In this document: positions 54,470 to 62,370 of the stretch, in pieces
Numbering within the stretch: the first letter of the stretch is position 1
Layout of the letters: each line of letters opens with the position of its first letter
Assembly: GCF_024347375.1 (NCBI RefSeq)
Contig: NZ_AP025471.1
Location: 496,001-560,000 of the forward strand
Reading direction: 5' to 3'
DNA: 64,000 bases
DNA from: Vibrio coralliirubri
Lineage (GTDB): Bacteria; Pseudomonadota; Gammaproteobacteria; Enterobacterales; Vibrionaceae
Position numbers and translations under genes: made by a program
The notes under the pieces: generated by a model
Told to the model about the DNA's origin: nothing
What the model saw: the letters and a program-made list of their open reading frames with translations, nothing else
Database searches by the model: none

Positions 54470-55027
54470 TTACTTCTTACGGCAGAACTCAGCGATTACG
54501 TACATTGATTGACCGCCGTTTGTTTTACCAGAAACAAGCTTAGGATCGTCACCAACGCTGATACCACGGATAACAGTACCTTGCTTAATCACTTGGTTAG
54601 TACCTTTGATTGGCAGGTCTTTGATTACTGTTACGTCGTCACCTTTTTTAAGTTCAACGCCATTCACATCAAGAGGCTTGTCATCAGCAGACATGCCGAT
54701 TTGTGCCCAAACTGATGTTTCTTCTTCAAGGTACATCATGTCTAGCGCGTCTTGAGCCCAGCTTTCTGAGTTAAGACGAGTAAGTTGACGCCATGCTGTT
54801 ACTTGAACTGGCGCTTCCTGGCTCCACATGCTGTCAGTCAGACAACGCCAGTGGTTGATATCTTTAGGATCGTCAATCTCACCAAGACATTTGTCACATA
54901 CCATGATGCCGTGATCCACTGTTACATGGCTGTGTGGCGGTACTGCGTATGCAGTAAGAGAAGAATCAGAACCACATAGTTCACATTTAGATTGGCAGCG
55001 TTCTAGCATAGTAGCTTCAGAAGACAT
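54470..55027 (-). CDS. PhnA/YjdM-type protein
   Basis: A 185-residue protein with an N-terminal zinc-ribbon (CELCGSDSSLTAYAV and VCDKCLGEID) and a C-terminal PhnA domain (DVNGVELKKGDDVTVIKDLPIKG) that ends GGQSMYVIAEFCRKK. The family is named from the phosphonate locus but its role is uncertain, and no phosphonate genes are near. The N-terminal part is larger than in E. coli YjdM (111 residues). Confidence 0.87.
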   Translation of the reverse strand: MSSEATMLERCQSKCELCGSDSSLTAYAVPPHSHVTVDHGIMVCDKCLGEIDDPKDINHWRCLTDSMWSQEAPVQVTAWRQLTRLNSESWAQDALDMMYLEEETSVWAQIGMSADDKPLDVNGVELKKGDDVTVIKDLPIKGTNQVIKQGTVIRGISVGDDPKLVSGKTNGGQSMYVIAEFCRKK

Positions 55028-55203
55028 AATGGACTCACATTTATTAGGTATTAAATTACGGGGCTATTATCCACTTTATTTACAATAAAGAAAGAGGTCG
55101 TACGGTATTCTGTCTTGATTAATTTTAGCTGAGATCAACCATTTGTGTTTTAAAGTTCTATGCAAACGGTTAACTAGGGGAACTGTTCGAACGACAGATA
55201 CAA

Positions 55204-55229
55204 AAATGCCAGCGGTTAGGCTGGCATTT
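55204..55229 (-). terminator. volA-fadL operon terminator
   Basis: Ten-base-pair stem AAATGCCAGC/GCTGGCATTT with loop GGTTAG. On the minus strand a run of five T spans the end of the stem and the bases just past it (plus-strand A at 55202-55206). It lies 21 bp past the volA stop. Confidence 0.9.
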
Positions 55230-55250
55230 GGTTTCAATTAGAACTTGTGG

Positions 55251-57683
55251 TTATTCCAATACAGAACCATCGATAGATGCTGCAGTTAAAGCATTGTCTA
55301 ATAAGAAGTCTACCGCTTGCGCCTGCATGCTAACGTGGTGGCTTAAATCTAATGGTAGAGGCGTACTGTCATCTTGCGGAGCCACAAATGTGCTGTGAAC
55401 CGCATCTTTGCCAAACTTAACAAAATCATTGGTTCCGTTTGGCGTTGTATTACTTGCATCTACAACGGTTAAGCCAAGTTTTGTCGCAAGTGGTGTTGTT
55501 CCGGCAAACGGTGCATCCGCAACGGTGTTTGGTACCGTTTCGTCACCTTGCACTTGACCCATGTAAACTGGCATCTGAGTAGAAGCTTCTAGCAAGTAAT
55601 CAGCATTTGTGTAAGGGTCAATAGTATCTAACACGGTTTGTGCCGCATACGCGAACTGTTGAAATGCTGCGGTCATCGAAGCTAGTTGTGCTGTGGTTGC
55701 ACTGCTTTCAAATGTTTCATAGCACAATTTATCTGAGCTGTTTGCACAGCTAGCTGCCGCATAGCTTGCGTACTCTGTCGAAGCCCCCAAGGCTACGTTG
55801 TGCTTAACTTGTGGGCCAAAGAAAGGTGAACCCAACAAAAGGTTAGATATTTGGCCACCAGAGTTTTCGATAGCAGCAGCGCTGAATGAATAAAGCGCAT
55901 CAGCAGTTGTGCTACCTAACGTACGGTTAGAAGACGCAACAGCTGTCGTTCCGACAATACCTCCTAACGAATGACCTAGAAACTTAACTTGTGAGCCAGT
56001 AGCTATGTTAAATCCCTTCAAAGGTGAACTAGTAAGTAAACCAGCTTGCAAAGATGCGGTTAATGAAGCTCTTAAACCCATTACATCTAGTGCACTTTGA
56101 CGAACGTTATCACGCGCTACAGGCAAGTTAGTGAGATTTAAATAAGCTAAGACATCTGCATTTGCAGAACGTTGGTCATCCAAACTACGAGTACCGTGTA
56201 TTGGCAAGTCAATAGCCAAAACAGCAACTCCGGCTCTCGCTAGGTTGTAAGCGAACGCGTAAGCATTTTCTTTTGCAGAGGTGATGCCGTGTTGGTAAAT
56301 GACTATATCAGTCGGATCGGTACCATTAGGCGTAAATAGCAAGAATTCGACAGATTCTAATGATTTAACTTGAGGAACTGGAGAGTATTTCGTAATAACT
56401 CTTTCGCTATCAAGTGGAGAACCATCGGACATCGTTAAGTTTAATCCGATTAACTTTAGTTGTTCGGTTTGGTCTGTCGCTAAAATGCTTGTGTCGATAC
56501 CAGCAGCAGCTAACTGAGTAGCCATATTTACTTGCTCGGCACTATCACTTAAAGCACTTGAAACTTTTGCTAAGCTAGGCATACCCGATTCGAATGGCTG
56601 TGAGTTCCATTCAGTAGCACTTGTTTCTAGATAATAAGGTAATTGAACAAAACCTTGGGTTACATCAACGTTGTCAGGAGCACCATACAATCCATTAATC
56701 GCACCTTTAAGGGTTGCGATAGTTGTTGCGTCGTCGCCTGCAACATACTTATCAAAGTCAGTATCGTTTGCTAGCGCAGTTGTGAACAGTTCTGTTGAGC
56801 CGAACTGCATTGTGTAGGCAGCCGTAAGGTCAACTGAGTTAGGGTTTGCGCTATCTTTCCAAACACCATTTAGATTTGTCGCAGCCAATCCTGTTGCCGT
56901 TGCGGCTTTTGTCGCGAAAAGGGAATCGCCAACAGACTCTGTAGTAAACCAAGTCGAGTAAATGATGTTTTCAGTATCAAGATTAATCGCACCTGCAGCA
57001 GTCGCTCCAGCAAAGATCTTTTCAACCCCTTGAGTGACTTGTTGAGCTTGAGCAATGCTACCTTCGGTATAGGTTACTACACTTGATTTCAAAGCCGCAT
57101 AACTTGGTGACATACCAACCGGATCACCATTGGCATCGGTTAGTTCATTCGACAGCGCCAATACGTACTCGCTTGAAGCATCAAGAGATTCGTTGAATAC
57201 AATGGTGAATGTGTCAGTTGAGGCACTAGATAGAACATTAAAATGAGTTCCTTGTGCCAATACGCCAGTAACACTTGGTGCCGTTTCAGAAGTGAGTGAG
57301 CCACTAAGCTTTAATAGGTAAACACCACCAGTTGCGACACCATCAGCTAAACCTGTGCCTTCAAAGTCCATGATGATTGGCATAGAGTTAGACCAGCCAT
57401 CCATTGTGTTCATTGCCGCGATAGGGTTGGTTAATGAATCATCACCGCCAGTTGGTAAACCAAGTGTACCGTCGCTAGTATCCATTAACGCGAAGCTAGG
57501 AAGAGGAACCGCAATATCAGCACCCGTTAATTGAAACTTGATGCTCGTCGCTTGTGCGAGTGAATCTTGAATGTATTGCTCATATTGAATCGCTGTTGAA
57601 GCACCTGAACTCGAAGAGTCATCACCACAACCAGCAAGAAACATTGCTGAAGCGAGCAGCGAAACATTAAATAACTTTTTCAT
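55251..57683 (-). CDS. volA: VolA-type surface lipoprotein lipase/lysophospholipase
   Basis: An 810-residue lipoprotein with a lipobox (FLAGC, Cys19), then a Ser/Gly-rich linker, an N-terminal bacterial Ig-like region, and an alpha/beta-hydrolase domain with the nucleophile motif GHSLGG near residue 570. It matches the VolA lipase of Vibrio, which cleaves lysophosphatidylcholine at the cell surface and hands the fatty acid to FadL. The gene lies 13 bp after fadL and shares its transcript. The C-terminal half holds two cysteines in SCANSSDKLCYE, likely a disulphide. Confidence 0.88.
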   Translation of the reverse strand: MKKLFNVSLLASAMFLAGCGDDSSSSGASTAIQYEQYIQDSLAQATSIKFQLTGADIAVPLPSFALMDTSDGTLGLPTGGDDSLTNPIAAMNTMDGWSNSMPIIMDFEGTGLADGVATGGVYLLKLSGSLTSETAPSVTGVLAQGTHFNVLSSASTDTFTIVFNESLDASSEYVLALSNELTDANGDPVGMSPSYAALKSSVVTYTEGSIAQAQQVTQGVEKIFAGATAAGAINLDTENIIYSTWFTTESVGDSLFATKAATATGLAATNLNGVWKDSANPNSVDLTAAYTMQFGSTELFTTALANDTDFDKYVAGDDATTIATLKGAINGLYGAPDNVDVTQGFVQLPYYLETSATEWNSQPFESGMPSLAKVSSALSDSAEQVNMATQLAAAGIDTSILATDQTEQLKLIGLNLTMSDGSPLDSERVITKYSPVPQVKSLESVEFLLFTPNGTDPTDIVIYQHGITSAKENAYAFAYNLARAGVAVLAIDLPIHGTRSLDDQRSANADVLAYLNLTNLPVARDNVRQSALDVMGLRASLTASLQAGLLTSSPLKGFNIATGSQVKFLGHSLGGIVGTTAVASSNRTLGSTTADALYSFSAAAIENSGGQISNLLLGSPFFGPQVKHNVALGASTEYASYAAASCANSSDKLCYETFESSATTAQLASMTAAFQQFAYAAQTVLDTIDPYTNADYLLEASTQMPVYMGQVQGDETVPNTVADAPFAGTTPLATKLGLTVVDASNTTPNGTNDFVKFGKDAVHSTFVAPQDDSTPLPLDLSHHVSMQAQAVDFLLDNALTAASIDGSVLE

Positions 57684-57696
57684 GTTTTAATTCCGT

Positions 57697-58956
57697 TTAG
57701 TTGAAGGTGTAGTTCATTTGAATTGCAGATAGGTAAGCGACTGCATCACCAGAGAATTCAAGTTCCTGACCAAGTTCATTGGTTTCAGTAAAATCACCGT
57801 CTTTACTTTGAACAAGAGCGAAACCAGCATCGATTGAAAGGTTAGGGCTGTACTGATAAGTCAAACCTGCGCTGTACCAGAAACGGTCACTATCAGGGAT
57901 GCTTAATGTCGCTTCACCAGCTTGCTCGTCATAAGCTAAACCTGCTCTTAAGGTCCACTCTTGGTTTAACTGGTAAGTTGCACCCAATGAGTAACGGTTA
58001 TTGTCATCGTAGTCTTCGGTCTTTTTAAAACACTCGTCACTTACACAATCTGAACTTGTCGCTTTAAGCTCTTTGAAGCTACTCCACCCAGTTTGTTGCC
58101 ACCCGTAGTGAATTGCCCATTGGTCGGTCAATTGGTGGAAAGCTGAAATTTCAATAATTGAAGGCAACGTGATTTTTAGACGTCCTGTTGTTGTCGTAGC
58201 ACTACCTTGCACAATGCTGCCCGTGTAATCAGTAAAGTCACCATCATCAAAGTCGAGGTCGACCTCTGAACGATACGCGATAGAGAATCGGTTGTTCTCA
58301 TTCAGTTCATATAACGCGCCAACGTTCCAACCAAATGCAAATGTTTCACCTGTCATACTGATCAGTTTTGTTGAGGCAGGATCTCCAGTGATGTTCGAAA
58401 TAGACCCTTGATGACGATTTAGTTCAGCCTCGGCGTAAACAAGGTTTGCACCCGCCCCAACACTAAACTGGTCGTTAATTCGATACGCCACATTGGGGTT
58501 TAAGTTCACTGACACTAGTGAAGTATCACCTGCAAGATCACCCGCATAAATATCATCTGGGTAATCGGTAGCAACGCCGTAGTTAGAAAACATACCGATG
58601 CCCCAAGCCCATTTATCGCTAATAGGGCTGATGTAGTATGCGGCAGGGACGACTTGCAGTGGCGCTACGTCTTTAGAGACTTGGCTTTGTCCGCCAGAAC
58701 CTGGAACATTGTTTTGAGTAATATCCACTTCTGGATCAACGATAGAAACCACGCCTGAAAATTGGGCTGTATCAAATAGGGTCATTGCGGCGGGGTTTCT
58801 CGCTAGTACACTCGCGTTATCGGCTACAGCGCCTTCACCTGAGAATGCGCGACCAAGACCTGAGGCAGAATGCTCAGCAACTTGGAAGCCAGCCGCAAGT
58901 GAATTGCATGCAAATAGCACAGAAAGCGAAACGAGAGAGCGTTGTATTGTTTTCAT
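57697..58956 (-). CDS. fadL: Long-chain fatty acid outer-membrane transporter FadL
   Basis: A 419-residue outer-membrane beta-barrel. The signal peptide is residues 1-22 (ending SLAA), and the mature protein begins GFQVAEHSASGLGRAFSGEGA, the hatch-domain signature NPAAMTLF following. The C-terminus ends in an aromatic residue (NYTFN pattern) as for barrel proteins. AGGAGGG, six bases before the ATG at 58956, fixes the start; a longer frame reaching 59046 is rejected. It is the first gene of the operon with volA. Confidence 0.93.
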   Translation of the reverse strand: MKTIQRSLVSLSVLFACNSLAAGFQVAEHSASGLGRAFSGEGAVADNASVLARNPAAMTLFDTAQFSGVVSIVDPEVDITQNNVPGSGGQSQVSKDVAPLQVVPAAYYISPISDKWAWGIGMFSNYGVATDYPDDIYAGDLAGDTSLVSVNLNPNVAYRINDQFSVGAGANLVYAEAELNRHQGSISNITGDPASTKLISMTGETFAFGWNVGALYELNENNRFSIAYRSEVDLDFDDGDFTDYTGSIVQGSATTTTGRLKITLPSIIEISAFHQLTDQWAIHYGWQQTGWSSFKELKATSSDCVSDECFKKTEDYDDNNRYSLGATYQLNQEWTLRAGLAYDEQAGEATLSIPDSDRFWYSAGLTYQYSPNLSIDAGFALVQSKDGDFTETNELGQELEFSGDAVAYLSAIQMNYTFN

Positions 58957-59164
58957 CCTTGACCCTCCTAGGGCATCGAATTTCATTATTATTGTTTGAA
59001 AACACACTGAGCATTGTTGGTGTTGAAGCTCTAATGTAAACAGCATGTTAAATTCATGTTTTATATAAAGTCAAAGAAATAGCTGTTATTTTGAGAGGTT
59101 ATATTTTTTAGGGGCAGCACACTAACACTAATAATATGATTACAATCAATAGTTTATTCGTGGT

Positions 59165-59181
59165 TGGAGGTGTGACCAGAA
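59165..59181 (-). promoter_or_regulatory. FadR-like site upstream of fadL
   Basis: On the minus strand TTCTGGTCACACCTCCA keeps the CTGGTC core and the ACCT of FadR consensus sites (AACTGGTCGGACCTGTT), with mismatches at the edges. It is 209-225 bp upstream of fadL, far for a repressor but within the 357-bp gap that also serves the M50 gene. Nothing else in that gap is recognisable. Confidence 0.35.
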
Positions 59182-59313
59182 TGTTTATGTCAGCTATTGG
59201 TACAAATAGTGTTCAATTGCTCAATATGTAACAACTTTGTTTATGTTTACCGCCGATCGCTAAATCGGCATAATATCGAAACTCGTTAGAAGTCATTAAA
59301 TTGGAATTAAAGT

Positions 59314-60396
59314 TTGGAATTACTCGCGATAGAGTTTCTTGGTAAACCGCTTCGTTTAGAGGGGTCAATGGCAGGGTGGCAACAGTTGTATTGGGATAAC
59401 ACTTTGGTATCTCAATTAGATGCGACCACAGATCAAGAAGACGCACGAAAACACGAATTTACACTACGCGCTGGAGCTGAAACGTTGCAGTGTCACGTTG
59501 AGTCGACCGTTCAGTGGCAACCGTTTGAAATGACGTATAAAGCGTCGGTGAATGGCCAAACCATTACCGAAGGCAATCGAAACACCAAAGATATCGAGCA
59601 ACAAACCCCTGTTGTCGCTCCTAAACCAGAGAAGCGTTTTAGCCTAATTGGGTTGGTGTCGCTTGGTATGAAAGCGCTAAAAAGCGCCAAGCTAATCAAG
59701 GTCGTACTTGCTTCTGCGAGTTTAGCGGCCTATTCATGGTTGTTTTCAATTCAGTTCGCTTTGGCCTTAATCGCTTGTTTAATGTTCCATGAGTACGGTC
59801 ATATTAGAGCGATGAAATATTTTGGCATGAAGACCAAAGGCATTTATTTGATACCATTTCTTGGTGGTTTGGCGTTATCCGATGAAAAGATTAATACGCG
59901 CTGGCAAGATGTGGTTATCTCAATCATGGGGCCATTGTTCGGCCTGATATTGTCGTTAGTATTTATGGTGCTGTATTGGGCTACTGGAGAAATGTTCTTT
60001 GCCGGCCTTGCGGTATTTAATGCTCTATTAAACCTGTTCAACCTATTGCCGATTTTGCCTCTCGATGGCGGACATGTTCTTAAAAGTATCAGTTTCTCGA
60101 TGAACAGTGTGCTTGGCATTGTACTTTGTGTCGCGGCTGCCGTTGCTGGTGTGGTATTGAGTTATCAGTTGAATTTAACCCTGTTTGGTTTCTTATTGAT
60201 TATGGGCAGTGTTGAAATACTGTTCGAATGGAAAGGACGTCATCACAGTCACTTGTTACCGTTAGACAAATACGGGCAAGTCGTGTCGTTCGTTTGGTAT
60301 GTGGGTTTAGTGAGCAGTTTGATCGGTGTTATCTGGTATTTTGCATCGACCGGTGACCAGCTATTAAGCCTACCATTACAAATTCTTGGTACTTAA
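59314..60396 (+). CDS. M50-family (site-2-protease-like) membrane metalloprotease
   Basis: A 360-residue protein. Residues 1-110 are soluble, hydrophilic and of unknown fold; the rest is an intramembrane protease with HExxH in MFHEYGHIRAMKY and the second zinc-site motif NLLPILPLDGGHV. Helices cover about 125-350. The start is a TTG at 59314; upstream sequence offers only a weak GGA signal. It does not resemble RseP, as no PDZ domain is seen. The target is unknown. Confidence 0.85.
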   Translation: MELLAIEFLGKPLRLEGSMAGWQQLYWDNTLVSQLDATTDQEDARKHEFTLRAGAETLQCHVESTVQWQPFEMTYKASVNGQTITEGNRNTKDIEQQTPVVAPKPEKRFSLIGLVSLGMKALKSAKLIKVVLASASLAAYSWLFSIQFALALIACLMFHEYGHIRAMKYFGMKTKGIYLIPFLGGLALSDEKINTRWQDVVISIMGPLFGLILSLVFMVLYWATGEMFFAGLAVFNALLNLFNLLPILPLDGGHVLKSISFSMNSVLGIVLCVAAAVAGVVLSYQLNLTLFGFLLIMGSVEILFEWKGRHHSHLLPLDKYGQVVSFVWYVGLVSSLIGVIWYFASTGDQLLSLPLQILGT

Positions 60397-60465
60397 CCAG
60401 TGACTTTCTGTTGTTGGAATTATCCAGCTGCTTAGCGCACTTGAACTGTTAGAAAGCAAGAAACT

Positions 60466-60500
60466 AAAAATGCCCTAACCAATATGGATAGGGCATTTTT
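60466..60500. terminator. Bidirectional terminator between convergent protease genes
   Basis: Twelve-base-pair stem AAAAATGCCCTA/TAGGGCATTTTT with T runs on both strands; serves the M50 gene and the leftward M48 gene ending at 60533. Confidence 0.9.
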
Positions 60501-60532
60501 GTATTACACCAGCTAGGCGATTCTTACTTAGA

Positions 60533-61321
60533 TTACGCTTTGCAATTTGGTTTTGGTGACCCTGATTGAGGAAGCGTTTTTATCGTTCCTTGTAGATCTT
60601 TAATACGCGTACTGTGGGAAGGGTGCGTAGAAAGCAATTCTGGCGGTTGATTACCCCCTGATGCTTTGGCCATGTTTTGCCACAAATTAACACTTTGGTT
60701 TGGATCGAATCCTGCTTGAGCCATATACTCTAAACCAACCACATCGGCTTCAGACTCTTGAGTTCGCCCATACGGCAGAATAACGCCATATTGAACGCCT
60801 AATCCTAACGCGGCCATCGTCATACCTTGATACTGTTTGTATTCTGATGCGCCTAACGCGACGTTAGTAATAGATAAGCCAGTATTAGCGATTTGAGACT
60901 GAGACAGGCGCTCATTACTGTGGTCAGCTAGAACGTGTGCCACTTCGTGACCAATAACCGTTGCGAGTTGGTCTTGATTGACTGCAACCTTGAGTAAGCC
61001 TGTGTATACACCGATTTTTCCGCCAGGTAGGGCGAATGCATTCACTTGGTCACTATCAAACACAACCACTTCCCATTCACTAAAACCTTGTTTAGGAATA
61101 TATTGAGTGATGCTGTTCGCGACGCACTGTACATAAGCGTTGGTTTTGGCATCTTTGCTGATGGGCTGTTCTTTTTTCATTTGTTCAAAAGATTGTGCTC
61201 CAAGCTGAGACATGTCTTTATCTGAAAAAAGCAGCAATTGGTTTCTGCCTGTCGGAGAAGCGCTACACGCGGTTAGGCCTGCAAGTGTGAGAAGCGAGGC
61301 AAACTTCATCCATGACGTCAT
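60533..61321 (-). CDS. M48-family lipoprotein metalloprotease, LoiP-like
   Basis: A 262-residue periplasm-facing lipoprotein. A lipobox LTAC (Cys19) is followed by the M48 domain with HEVAH (in IGHEVAHVLADHS) and the downstream acidic motif QESEADVVGLEYM. It resembles E. coli LoiP, an outer-membrane protease. AGAGGA lies six bases before the ATG at 61321, which favours this start over the one 108 bp upstream at 61429. Confidence 0.9.
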   Translation of the reverse strand: MTSWMKFASLLTLAGLTACSASPTGRNQLLLFSDKDMSQLGAQSFEQMKKEQPISKDAKTNAYVQCVANSITQYIPKQGFSEWEVVVFDSDQVNAFALPGGKIGVYTGLLKVAVNQDQLATVIGHEVAHVLADHSNERLSQSQIANTGLSITNVALGASEYKQYQGMTMAALGLGVQYGVILPYGRTQESEADVVGLEYMAQAGFDPNQSVNLWQNMAKASGGNQPPELLSTHPSHSTRIKDLQGTIKTLPQSGSPKPNCKA

Positions 61322-61461
61322 ACAATATCCTCTGTGTATTCGGTTTTTATGCATGTTAACATCAACTTGCGTAATAACTAAGGGCTGTAAGATAACTAAC
61401 ACCCAGTAATATAGTAAAAAGCTATGCACGCGATAACAAGATCAATAATTAAGGAACCCAC

Positions 61462-61887
61462 ATGAGTATTTGGAAAAAGCCCGTTGACCTAGATACCTTT
61501 AACGCGACCTCAAAAAATACCTTAATTGAACACCTCAACATTGTTTACACCGAAGTAAATGACAACTCTTTGGTGGCAACCATGCCGGTTTGTCACTTTA
61601 CGCACCAACCACTGGGTATGCTTCATGGCGGCGCATCGGTTGTGCTAGCAGAAACGCTTGGCTCATTGGCTGCAAACTTCTGCGTACCAGAAGGCTATTA
61701 TTGCGTTGGGCTCGATATCAATGCGAACCACGTAAGGTCAATGCGTGAAGGGCACGTCATCGGTACTGCTGAGCCTATTCACTTGGGCGTCTCGACTCAA
61801 GTATGGCAGATCAATATCACTGATGATCGTCAACGCTTAGTTTGTACCAGTCGCTTAACCATTGCTGTGAAGAAACATAAGCGATAA
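61462..61887 (+). CDS. menI: Hotdog-fold acyl-CoA thioesterase, MenI/YdiI-like
   Basis: A 141-residue hotdog thioesterase matching YdiI/MenI, which hydrolyses 1,4-dihydroxy-2-naphthoyl-CoA in menaquinone synthesis. The catalytic glutamate is in GGASVVLAETLGS and the family sequence INANHVRSMREG is present. The specific substrate is inferred from overall likeness to YdiI; other acyl-CoAs are possible. Confidence 0.87.
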   Translation: MSIWKKPVDLDTFNATSKNTLIEHLNIVYTEVNDNSLVATMPVCHFTHQPLGMLHGGASVVLAETLGSLAANFCVPEGYYCVGLDINANHVRSMREGHVIGTAEPIHLGVSTQVWQINITDDRQRLVCTSRLTIAVKKHKR

Positions 61888-61929
61888 CAGACTAGGCAGT
61901 CGTAAGCTGGTTTTGTCTTTAGAAGAAGT

Positions 61930-61961
61930 AATCAGTATTTAGAATAAGCAATCAGTATTTA
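61930..61961 (+). repeat. Short direct repeat between menI and DUF3389
   Basis: AATCAGTATTTA occurs at 61930-61941 and again at 61950-61961, period 20. It lies in the 95-bp gap before the DUF3389 gene; meaning unclear. Confidence 0.4.
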
Positions 61962-61982
61962 AAGAAGTAACCCGAGAAGCCC

Positions 61983-62216
61983 ATGGTCATAACGTTTAAA
62001 AGTGGAAAAGTCATTGCAACCGCACATGAATTGGTTGTTCGTTTAGATGGTGAGCACAGAGTCACGCTGCAAGCCCAAGTTGATGCAATTCAACTCATCG
62101 GAAAAGGGGCAAATGTCATTTCAGCCAACGGTTCTGAGTGTAAATGGTCGATAAAACTAGACGATGAACAGCAGCTCCGTGAAATCGCCAATGAAATTGG
62201 TTGCGATGTAATGTAA
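61983..62216 (+). CDS. DUF3389 family protein
   Basis: A 77-residue Vibrio-type protein of unknown function. The core QAQVDAIQLIGKGANVIS and EC-KWSIKLDDEQQLREIA match what I know of DUF3389. It is cytosolic with no membrane part. It probably shares a transcript with menI, 95 bp away, or has its own promoter. Confidence 0.85.
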   Translation: MVITFKSGKVIATAHELVVRLDGEHRVTLQAQVDAIQLIGKGANVISANGSECKWSIKLDDEQQLREIANEIGCDVM

Positions 62217-62370
62217 TCCTTTACGGTAAAAGTACTTAACCCTTTAGATTGAATAACATCTTAGGATGTCGTACTCAATAATTCACAATAAAATGGTGTC
62301 AGTAATATTGATTTTACGTCATAAAATAGGGAAACTGAATTCAATGTCCTTTGAATAAGTTTTCCTCTTT

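Noticed and set aside
58957..59046. 30-residue N-terminal extension of FadL
   Set aside because: A clear signal peptide begins at 58956, with AGGAGGG six bases before it.
62217..62370. Possible SgrS-like small RNA upstream of the SgrR-type gene
   Set aside because: No ptsG-pairing sequence or Hfq-type terminator hairpin could be found in the 154-bp gap.
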